A stretch of 64,000 nucleotides of DNA from Sphaerisporangium perillae (GTDB taxonomy: Bacteria > Actinomycetota > Actinomycetes > Streptosporangiales > Streptosporangiaceae), in contig NZ_JALLPO010000014.1 of the NCBI RefSeq assembly GCF_023276435.1, forward strand, positions 1 through 64,000, written 5' to 3'. Made by a program: the position numbers and the translations under genes. The notes below the pieces were generated by a model. The model was given only the letters and a program-made list of their open reading frames with translations, did not search any database and was not told the origin of the DNA. Positions 49,401 through 54,210 of the stretch are shown one piece after another (within the stretch, counting starts at the first letter, position 1; every line of letters starts with the position of its first letter).

Positions 49401-51007
49401 GAGGTACCCGGGGCGCCCTGCGTGCCGCCGGTCGAGGATGACGTCCCGGAGGTGCCGGAGGTGCCGGAGGTGCCGGACGTCCCAGAAGTCCCGGACGTGC
49501 CCGACGTCGGCGAGCCGGGGGCCGGGGGAGTCGTACCTGACTGGGGGTTCGTGCCGGACGGGGAAGGAGCGGTGCCGGACGGCGTGGATGCCGGAGGCGG
49601 ACCGCTCTGCGCCGAGGCCGTCGGCGCCCCCGTGCCGCTGGTGCCTGAGGTGGCAGGTCCGCCGGTAGCGGAAGTAGCTGTGCCGCCGGTGGGGGAGGGG
49701 CCGGTGCCGGTGGGGGACGTGGTGGGGCCGGGGCCCGTGCCCTGGCCCCCGCCCCCGGGAGGGGGCGGGGGCCCGCCCATGCGGGCCGCCCGGGCCGCGT
49801 CGTTGGCCGCGGCGGCGGCGTTGGCGTTGGCGAGGCTCGACTGCGGGGTGAGGAGCGCCTGGAGGACCTGGGGGTTGGTCGGGCTGATCGTGCGGGTGCG
49901 GCCGGCGCCGCCCATGAAAGCGCCGGTCAGGGCCTCCCCGGTCAGCGATGCCCGCGGATCCCACTGGTCGTAGACGATCCCGTTGGCCAGGTAGCTGCCG
50001 GCCGGGGAGGCGGCCATGTTGTTGAGGCCGGTGTGCATGGCGTCCCGGCCGAAACCGGCGAGGGTGCTGGAGAACCCGGAACCGTTCTGGGCCGCGTCGT
50101 CCAGCCTCCGCAACCCCGGGATGTGGCTGCCGTACCGGGACAGCAGCGGCGCGGCGACCTTCATGCCGACCACCGCGCCACCGCCCGCGCCGATCGCCGA
50201 GGCCTTGGTCTTGTCCCAGTCCCAGCCGCTGCGCGTTCCCATCTCGATCTGCTTTTTCTGGCTTAACCCGTCGATGAGGACCTCTTCGCCGATCTCCTCG
50301 GCCACTTCCCTGGCGAGGTGGCCGGTGAGAGCGGTGCGGAGCATGGTCCCCTGGCCGATCTGGGCGACGGTCCTGAGGGCGGCCAGGCGGGTGGTCATGC
50401 CGGTGCCGAAGACGCGCGTGGCGACCATCGTGAGCCTGGAAAGGATCTGGCCGATGACCGAACGGGTGGACGCGGCGATGGGGCCGATCAAGGGGGTGCT
50501 GGCGCCCGCGGTGAAGAACGCGCTGATCAGCGCGATTGCCGCGGCGGTGACCCCGATCCAGAAGGCCACGTTGATGGAGATCTTGGAGTACTGCGTCTCA
50601 CGTGCGAAGTCGTCGACCTGCAGAGCCTTGACGCCGTGCGCGTACGCGAGCCCTTCGACCCCCGCGTCGCCCTTGAGCACCTGCGCGGCCTGCTGCTGGT
50701 AGAGCGGCGCGGCCGGTACCTGCCAGCCGACCAGTACCGCGTTGCCGGCGGTGATGCCCGGATCCACGGCGCCGCCCAGGGCCACTCCGAACGCCTGGTG
50801 CTCCTTGGCCAGCTCCCACAGCAGGCTCTCGCTCGCCTTCGGCCAGGCCTGTCCGGCGGCGAGCAGGGCGATGAAGGTGTCCGCCCACGCCGGCAGCGAC
50901 TCGCCCCAGGCGGGGGTGATGTCGGTGGAGGAGGTGCCGCCGATGCCGGGGGAGGCCTGCCCGCCTGGCGTGTTCGGGTTGACGTTGGGGTTCGTGTTGT
51001 GCGCCAC
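40436..51007 (-). CDS. Giant (3,523-residue) T7SS-linked polymorphic effector with zincin and LysM
   Basis: A CpnT-like N-terminal domain (about 30-140, TPAWGESLPAWADTF and AGQAWPKASESLLWEL) leads to a transmembrane segment (about 145-170) and a helical delivery region (to about 400). Next come a Pro/Ser/Thr/Gly linker with short tandem repeats (about 400-830), a basic coiled coil (about 1165-1285) and a long beta-rich part (about 1300-3010). The latter holds about six Ser/Gly-rich modules near residues 1480, 1680, 1970, 2210, 2540 and 2830. A zincin-like domain has HEVSH at 3241-3245 and a candidate third ligand in EARVDE (from 3283). The end has a Cys-rich knot (CVCPPGKPCVCG), a Ser/Pro repeat and a LysM domain (about 3455-3520). 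No Sec signal; start GTG 51007. Probable T7SS effector with metallopeptidase activity or wall attachment (inference). Confidence 0.8.
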   Translation of the reverse strand: MAHNTNPNVNPNTPGGQASPGIGGTSSTDITPAWGESLPAWADTFIALLAAGQAWPKASESLLWELAKEHQAFGVALGGAVDPGITAGNAVLVGWQVPAAPLYQQQAAQVLKGDAGVEGLAYAHGVKALQVDDFARETQYSKISINVAFWIGVTAAAIALISAFFTAGASTPLIGPIAASTRSVIGQILSRLTMVATRVFGTGMTTRLAALRTVAQIGQGTMLRTALTGHLAREVAEEIGEEVLIDGLSQKKQIEMGTRSGWDWDKTKASAIGAGGGAVVGMKVAAPLLSRYGSHIPGLRRLDDAAQNGSGFSSTLAGFGRDAMHTGLNNMAASPAGSYLANGIVYDQWDPRASLTGEALTGAFMGGAGRTRTISPTNPQVLQALLTPQSSLANANAAAAANDAARAARMGGPPPPPGGGGQGTGPGPTTSPTGTGPSPTGGTATSATGGPATSGTSGTGAPTASAQSGPPPASTPSGTAPSPSGTNPQSGTTPPAPGSPTSGTSGTSGTSGTSGTSGTSGTSSSTGGTQGAPGTSGTPATSTPATGAPVTGSPAAGQTAPDPATLSNPTTPPPSGPPAAGQTAPDPATLSNPTTPTPSSPPAAGQAAPDPATLSNPTTPTPSSPPAAAPQAVPDPNTTPSTPSGTSSTSSPAPASTPQPAAVAPSGPATAGAPTSSPGAAGTANAAVPQTPAAGTTPSAQPATPSPLFMPGMPNVRVSGTSQPSNAPALPSASNASTQPTPGAQPDPATQPTTGTQPDPATQPTTGTQPDPGAQPGSGTPQSTSGGPAPQAAQGTPAAPATRSAGPADVRVKRRVNALLSETLPLVAPDAVPLQDGTIRVTGPDRRVHRIPADVVTRMQRELRVRVADGAQDQRLRAETAARLGAAIARSAQMPPMEGALNALGLLADAVPGMTDVVSDVAREVVGERWGRLRAAGLTDAGQRVVEEAHGRLPEESSDFDAMRIGPLDTQRQAISERATSLGTDLANQSGTATPAAATNSPTAGTPTGATSGAQSGGAPSTSGSATSGASQVGAGPAATAPAASRPVQGVIRGFLGAVLNPLDRATGAFTAYSEARYAEYRHLAGLWSNGAPELRPRYEAEIRRVISTLEAHGQSAPVPPWATHRIHTVTPTAVATTGAPAPAGAPTPSPATTPATSPAGTPVAVPAAVTELADQVRRMRASLEATRDGLRVRQEGNRKKAKDAAKSARSAHQKAKQAARDRDAWHAERRRAQLLEERLERIAAQHYDRIAGKYAAARARASTVSNAYAALSETIDRLASGQDPTPAADLAEEIARLSREADTAFAEFEKAMIAARPPQSLLAAGLPSGRLPHLTRITNVVNQVLADNGVDATITREELLWQMRSDVQRLTSEDGLVLRFDIKRKGLLRFRTREQGQLRIRLEMGEPVEVPNPGRSASEVMIGSLPQGGNWVSATITRVINAAFGVDVSKLVQMVPHDGGFLSTVKTWAKFIGLSVKFNGGHSESTSGSHAEFVLPGQVADNRGDSTLLRVPGTYQVDFRVPTGEGARAEWRTAARVSEGVGNDKTAVEVWLSHAHTEHAPEQTFRLPPEETRNARFPRYVPLQVDGLDSLADRVVAAAGPGQAPLSGAVGDQIRAILTQDLPGHIDVAVDDPEGWQRNINDGGRRGVVRVRSEVVSTSLASRPGWKQFQEWLGVSFSGSTGATTAGRTSGISVKGGIGLTDDSPGSNGWHGLTARLFASFQRGWSRSDSLSASGVSIYPLVRRWMGRTNTHEVTVRHKVTVYFPSEGAPRPTVPGDSPMLVQTPEPDSGRAGWDVDPKAVVRNAANEMDRNADGTVRFRDDPAPEPPPGRKAEAPEWMGNNSGQIRGAGPATLFLDPAEVEQKRQEVLDSLRRQGLVPKNLNGLPDPSLDPRTRETQLDNLREVREQLSVNALQTRIDQAAQDGVLLDLKRVRTGGSIQHITVRVRLDAIGRPVYQSWSEAEGHVALNISSNTAVRSRSRSRSAGFSFGAALGVIAKKLGFHWTGAEGGYTGLLSRIFGWGSGYTLNEVTLIEGTPTAAFHRRYTMRVDRIHPSGRAESLLSPESVARPVSGHLWTPVDLLPEADTEPHPPVTHPTTTDIVRRSTLLHMDVHGMMDAFRSVLPRAALADSEAYHHLAAFGSVRTFLANTGWLYADHSTDVVVRPRGVRPTQGAVSVRVEMGDSVFVGVGNLVTADIALALTSTSANAGASRSNGGNVSAGWGIGTPGSAGVNASASRSGGHSDSQVSIEGNEPITVRTGKQYLYRAAGVLTVTGSENGATNAAPAVLTDRTILYALPELDALSLYGHGDIRLPLHVVADAMERFLNGHLKLESAMVLRMARRYLQQQAAAAKDPSIPAYPLVARHTPDALFKGISARLGNELGRPAQDLDDLLDPVRHLQKTRVALPEPFLHRMGLTTFDSVDLYTTNGPSIRMEVLDAVMDRIRAAIPDATLTDLVMTRALAGMLVGDNWQGTLQNQLSPEGLQWEQPVRVGPHRTELVRIRIGTEILGDTVLLQGRNDETVHIMQPYGYEEEGRSRSTGWSVGGGLGAGLAGTNHGIGVGAGTHQGHTRSESSGQQYTQIERTASFDGADLVRQNLRVTVSAERVPLPPGRSGNRLTRPLHALSHRVTRRVGAAIGAAVRAVRPAAPATGQAKPPPLVLFGTGIRLVPDGLTVRAEQARPLPDRVPDPRPAELPESWFPVETIADGLVDAVLEGLADDALLGREGAEEQRTRVVHALSRMALNAKLKLMMDPEGHPMLRIPIRGNRVVDVYIQARPSEDRLVIGPRENIERGNAYRRQETHGTSTDRNRLGPVNRNFDPAQSVWGTSQSVSSGEQAGEHVSAAGGIRREKTLNEKGSMVTLTSRVDFTVTFRTSSVRRNGGERPGRVIELPAPVVGMTQAMLTQQDHEGMRTRQQTAGPGRGWSFDGEEPARRRLPWRRTPSAHPPQTLNDLVGAARARPEFAKDPVGAVAAELRERLPGLSRSSGPVTLDVSSTPADLPVPLTWARLLSRELDADVRLDVREPGGLVRGYLATFRGELVSDVPDGGFAAAVATLPTELSGTAVAHQVDLRALFNRSGGHGVFAEVVAAELLDLGATLPKQEQPIFPRPLWGPGPEESAGPGAMGGMGVTAPVDAGSGFVKGRTPEDGPLTMPEVRAAWKTVEASDLGRGVRVAAWPDDGPILTVITDATGPVYFRPTIEAVPDDRMASTDLRSGAPFKIKLDPDIPPHLVARVLVHEVSHAVREFTAIMNGSPQGVIRAPLAPPDPNRPAPTQDFCAEARVDEYRHLSRQWAKATTAEAQAKLRSQIEGLARLIEARGLTVPAPPWSAGPQAVPAPRPSMASLLNAPPPTGPPAGPPTGPPAAGESRWRRPGESKDEYWGRMRRLANTTGWFPPEENEECVCPPGKPCVCGRRPSPQPSASQPSSPGTSPSQSSSPGTSPSQPSSPGTQPAEVRVRRGDTLEKIAARWLGTGATEAEIALAAQDWYEANRATIGADPDMIRPGQVLVPPSREPASKGT
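49131..49346 (-). repeat. 72-bp tandem repeat in the linker of the giant gene
   Basis: Three units with period 72 encode a 24-residue Pro/Ala/Thr module beginning PAAGQ(T/A)APDPATLSNPTTP. Two further repeats in the same gene are 36-base units encoding TQPTTGTQPDPA near 48700-48800 and 30-base units encoding Ser-Pro-Gly-Thr-rich decapeptides near 40650-40740. All are in frame, so length variation would change the spacer without breaking the protein. Confidence 0.75.
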
Positions 51008-51187
51008 GTCACCCCGATCTCATCGTCGTAGGAAGCCGGTCCGGCGTCCGGGCGAATCGTCCCGGCCTACCGGACGGTCCTGGCGTACCGGATGACGGCA
51101 TGCCCGCCGCGTGGTCGCGCACACCGGGGCGTCCGGTGGGGACGGTGGACCGGAACGGCCCTCCGTCCCGTGTCGCGGGTCGCCAGG

Positions 51188-51511
51188 TCAAATGCTCATG
51201 GTCGTGCCGGCTTGCTTCTTGTCCGTCCCGCGCGTGTTCTTGACGGCCGTGCGGACCTTCACGCCGAGCGTCTCGACGTCCTTGGCGATCCGCTCGCCGG
51301 CCTGCTGGAGCACCTCCGGCCCGGCGTCCTTGGTGTATGCCGCATGGAAGGCGGTTCCGGCGGAGTCGTCCCCCCAGGGCGCCGCGGCGACGAGCCGCTG
51401 GATCCGCGCCGAGCCCTCCGTGCACAGCCGGGCGATGTGAGCGGTCGTGTCATTCCACCGCGTCAGGCCGTAGTAGGCGGTCTGGGCGTGGACATCGACA
51501 TCGTCGGGCAT
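51188..51511 (-). CDS. Small WXG100-like partner of the giant effector
   Basis: A 107-residue helical hairpin starting MPDDVDVHAQTAYYGLTRWND, with turn motif PWGDDSAGTAFHAAY matching the small partners of cassettes A and B. It lies between a YbaB-fold gene (6-base gap) and the giant gene (180-base gap). By analogy it should pair with the CpnT-like N-terminus of the giant protein and guide it to EccC (inference). Confidence 0.75.
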   Translation of the reverse strand: MPDDVDVHAQTAYYGLTRWNDTTAHIARLCTEGSARIQRLVAAAPWGDDSAGTAFHAAYTKDAGPEVLQQAGERIAKDVETLGVKVRTAVKNTRGTDKKQAGTTMSI

Positions 51512-51517
51512 GACGGA

Positions 51518-51922
51518 TCACCGCTTTCCCTGCATCTGGGCGGCCATCTGGTCCAGGACGCGCTCGAGGTCCCCCTCGAGGTGGGCTTTCATCTGCTCGC
51601 TCGGGATCAGCGGCTCGAAGAGCTCGATGACCTTGGACTGAGCCTTCTCGGCGGCGCGCTGGACGGTCTCGGTGATGGCGTCGGCGAGCTGACGGGAGTC
51701 GGGCCGGCGGTAGATGCGCGGGTCGATGTCCAGGCGGATGAGGTCGCCCCGCGCGCCGACGGTCGCCGAGATCAGCCCGTCCTTCGACTTCTCCGTGACC
51801 TGAACGGCTTTCGCCTTCTCGTGCATGGCGGGCGCTTCTTCTTGCAGGCGCATGAAGGCGGCACGCAGTTCCTCGGCATAGGCCTGCATGTCCGCCCCGT
51901 CCTCCCTCGCGAAGGACTCCAC
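51518..51922 (-). CDS. YbaB/EbfC-fold protein (third of four), first gene of the giant-effector operon
   Basis: A 134-residue protein with a long N-terminal helix (MQAYAEELRAAFMRLQEEAPAMHEKAKA), a beta core ATVGARGDLIRLDIDPRIYRR and the helix AITETVQRAAEKAQSKVIELF. The ATG at 51922 has its GGGGAGG only about 2 bases away; ATG 51889 with GGGAGG about 10 bases upstream is a good alternative. It leads the operon YbaB-fold, small WXG, giant effector, immunity, immunity-like, which fits a chaperone role. Confidence 0.78.
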   Translation of the reverse strand: MESFAREDGADMQAYAEELRAAFMRLQEEAPAMHEKAKAVQVTEKSKDGLISATVGARGDLIRLDIDPRIYRRPDSRQLADAITETVQRAAEKAQSKVIELFEPLIPSEQMKAHLEGDLERVLDQMAAQMQGKR

Positions 51923-52030
51923 ATAACCTCCCCGAGCACCTGTCCATATGGCATGAGGCGCTTAACTGCACCGTAACCATGCCCTAACTTCCGGGAAACA
52001 GCCGCTTGATCGGTCATTCTGACATCGCGG

Positions 52031-52059
52031 AATATCGTTCGGCAAGCATTGTGAACCAA
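52031..52059 (-). promoter_or_regulatory. Candidate promoter of the giant-effector operon
   Basis: On the minus strand TTGGTT (52059-52054) and GATATT (52036-52031) are spaced by exactly 17 bases in an unusually AT-rich patch about 110 bases before the YbaB-fold start. An AGTTAAG element occurs nearer the gene (51967-51961) and again before the kinase gene (56737-56731). Confidence 0.35.
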
Positions 52060-52126
52060 CATCACCCCTATGGGCGGTTTATTCGCTTATGCCACTACCC
52101 GGGGTCTTTGTGGGACGCCGTATGCG

Positions 52127-52516
52127 CTAAATGTCCACGGGGACGACATGCTCGTGGAGGCCGAGCACCTCATCGCGGGGGACCCAGGCGCGATGGACAC
52201 CCCGCTCGACGCGCTCCATCCCGAGCTCCCGTGCCACCGGCAGCAGGCCTCCGGTGTACTCGACGAGCAGCTCGCCGTCCCGCTCCGCGTGCACGTGGCA
52301 CGGCGCGCCCCGCCACTCCCCGGCCGTCGTCACGAAGACCACCGCCTCGCACTCCTCGGCCGGCACCGGCCGCACGAAGCGGCCCGGTGCGACCTGCTCG
52401 AAGCCGTCCGCCGGCTCCGGCGACCGCAGCCGCATCCACAGCCCGCCGGGCCGCGGGTCGGGGCTCGCCTCGTACTCGATCCCGCGCAGGCGCGCCCGGT
52501 AGGCATGCCACGTCAT
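52127..52516 (-). CDS. Protein of unknown function coupled to the SseB-like gene
   Basis: A 129-residue protein starting MTWHAYRARLRGIEYEASPDP and ending in GLHEHVVPVDI. It looks globular and mixed alpha/beta, with no membrane segment or signal. The ATG overlaps the stop of the SseB-like gene by ATGA, so the two are made together. Small soluble proteins in this position near T7SS effectors can be immunity or adaptor proteins, but nothing in the sequence proves that. No family recognised. Confidence 0.55.
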   Translation of the reverse strand: MTWHAYRARLRGIEYEASPDPRPGGLWMRLRSPEPADGFEQVAPGRFVRPVPAEECEAVVFVTTAGEWRGAPCHVHAERDGELLVEYTGGLLPVARELGMERVERGVHRAWVPRDEVLGLHEHVVPVDI

Positions 52517-53499
52517 CCCGGCCACCCGGAGAAGTCACGCCCGGACGAATCACGTTCGGAGAGGTCGCTTCCGGTCTGGCCGGCCGGTGGAGCCTCGCCC
52601 GGCGGCCTGACGTCCACGAGCATCCAGCGCTCGCGGTCGCCGTCGTACACGGCGCGGCGGCGCTCGATGCCCGCGTCGGTCAGCTCCCAGATCTCGGCGC
52701 CGTGCGGCAGCCCGACGCCGTCGACCTTGTACTCGCGGATCACCTGGTCGACGTTCGGCGCGAGCCCCATGCCGATGAACGGAGGCTCCTCGATGACCCA
52801 TCCGGCCACCGCGGCCATGGTCTCCTCGTCGCTGCCGCCGTAGGGGGTGCGGTAGAGGTTGAGCCCGGCCGCGCCCCACCGCAGCATGTGCACCGACCCC
52901 CCGTCGGTGACCACCCCTTCCACGCTCGCCTGCCCGAGCGCGTCGGCCAGCACGGCCGGGGTCGCGATGTGCGCCACGTCCCCGGCCCGGTGGCAGTACC
53001 CCGAGACCCGCGACTCCTCTTCCATGAGATAGGAGCGCAGATCGCGGGGAGTGAGGAGCTTCTGCATGACGGGTATGCCCGACGCCGGGTCGGCGAGGCG
53101 TTCCTCGGACAGCGACGGGACCGCGAGCCTCGCCACCGTGCCGGACTCGAGGAAGAAGTGCACCGGGAGACCGGCGTTGACCGCGAGCCCCCAGCGCGGG
53201 TCCGGCCAGCCGGCGGCCAGCTCGGTCATCGTGACGATCCGGTGGTACGCCGTCACTCCGCCCAGCGCCGCCTCCATGGCCTCGGCCGAGGTGTAGGCCG
53301 GCATCCACGTGCGCTCGTCGTCGGTCACCGTGGGCCAGGCCACCGGCTCCCGACCGGCCGCGGCGTCCGGGCTGATCGGCAGCGCGAACTCGGCGAGGCG
53401 CAGCAGGGCGAGGCAGAGAGCGAGATCACCCGCCGCGAACGCCGAGCCGAGACCCTCCTCGAACGGACTCGCCGGCTCCCATTCCCCCACGGCGATCAC
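52513..53499 (-). CDS. SseB-like domain protein, T7SS-associated
   Basis: About 328 residues. Two segments resemble SseB-type domains: GREPVAWPTVTDDERTWMPAYTSAEAMEAAL and WGLAVNAGLPVHFFLESG match the pattern in which a short beta sheet precedes a WGLAVNPG-like loop. The C-terminal half has GVGLPHGAEIWELTDAG and a disordered Ser/Gly tail. SseB-domain proteins are common in actinobacterial T7SS loci; their role is not settled. The start is uncertain: GTG 53499 gives (V/M)IAVGEWEPASPFEEGL and is preferred over the upstream frame at 53535. Confidence 0.65.
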   Translation of the reverse strand: MIAVGEWEPASPFEEGLGSAFAAGDLALCLALLRLAEFALPISPDAAAGREPVAWPTVTDDERTWMPAYTSAEAMEAALGGVTAYHRIVTMTELAAGWPDPRWGLAVNAGLPVHFFLESGTVARLAVPSLSEERLADPASGIPVMQKLLTPRDLRSYLMEEESRVSGYCHRAGDVAHIATPAVLADALGQASVEGVVTDGGSVHMLRWGAAGLNLYRTPYGGSDEETMAAVAGWVIEEPPFIGMGLAPNVDQVIREYKVDGVGLPHGAEIWELTDAGIERRRAVYDGDRERWMLVDVRPPGEAPPAGQTGSDLSERDSSGRDFSGWPG

Positions 53500-53535
53500 T
53501 CTAATGCGACCACCAACAGGGTCGGCGGCCTCCAC

Positions 53536-53690
53536 GTCCTCCGGTGTGGTGTTGTGGCGTGGGAGACGATTGCCGGGTCGGGTGGCCTGCCGTGTTCTCG
53601 GGTGTGGTGTTGTGGCGTGGGAGACGATTGCCGGGTCGGGTGGCCTGCCGTGTCCTCCGGTGTGGTGCTGTGCATGGGGGCGCCGGGTCG
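53536..53690 (+). repeat. 58-bp tandem repeat upstream of the SseB-like gene
   Basis: GGTGTGGTGTTGTGG recurs at 53543 and 53601 and, slightly changed, at 53659, giving a period of exactly 58 bases over about 2.6 units. It lies in the non-coding 53500-53757 stretch. The function is unclear; the period is not a multiple of three and no convincing gene crosses it. Confidence 0.85.
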
Positions 53691-53757
53691 GTGGGGAGTG
53701 GTACGGCGATGCCGGCGCCGCCGTACGTCGGGTGACCCGGCGGCCGTGCGGTACGTG

Positions 53758-54111
53758 CTAGCCGCGGGGGGTGTGCCCGTAGGGTGGGGGGTCGTCTAGG
53801 AGGGGGCTCATCAGGGTCTCGGCCTTCCGGGTGGCGTCCTCCTCCGCCTCCTTGGCCGCCGCGAGGATCGCTTCGGCCAGGGCCTGCGAGCCGAGCCGCA
53901 TCGCCCGAGGGTCGATCGTGAGGGACGCCAGCGAGCCGCTGGGCAGGACCTCCACCACCACGCGCCCGTCCTCGGCCTCGCCGCGGCCCCGGATGTCGGA
54001 GATCAGCCGCCCGACCTCCTCGAACCGGGCCGACTGGGTGGCGAGCGTCTCCAGCACCTGGTCGACCTCCGGGTCACCGGTCGTCGGGATGGGCCCGCCA
54101 CTCGTCGTCAT
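53758..54111 (-). CDS. YbaB/EbfC-fold protein (fourth of four)
   Basis: A 117-residue protein with an N-terminal helix (DPEVDQVLETLATQSARFEEVGRLI), the beta core VVVEVLPSGSLASLTIDPRAMR and the helix AEAILAAAKEAEEDATRKAETLM. The TIDPRAMRL segment matches LNPRAMRL and LDPRVMRL of its paralogues. It lies downstream of the kinase gene by about 100 bases, on the same strand. Confidence 0.8.
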   Translation of the reverse strand: MTTSGGPIPTTGDPEVDQVLETLATQSARFEEVGRLISDIRGRGEAEDGRVVVEVLPSGSLASLTIDPRAMRLGSQALAEAILAAAKEAEEDATRKAETLMSPLLDDPPPYGHTPRG

Positions 54112-54210
54112 GTGATCGTCCTCCGGTTCACAGGTGCTGGGCGTAGGCAGGGCGAAGGCCCGGCCTGTAGGTGCCGGCCGGGCCTCGCGTCGGTCTGAGC
54201 GGTCGCCGTG

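Noticed and set aside
53536-53690. CRISPR array or IS end
   Set aside because: Whole 58-base units are repeated without spacers, and no transposase is present.
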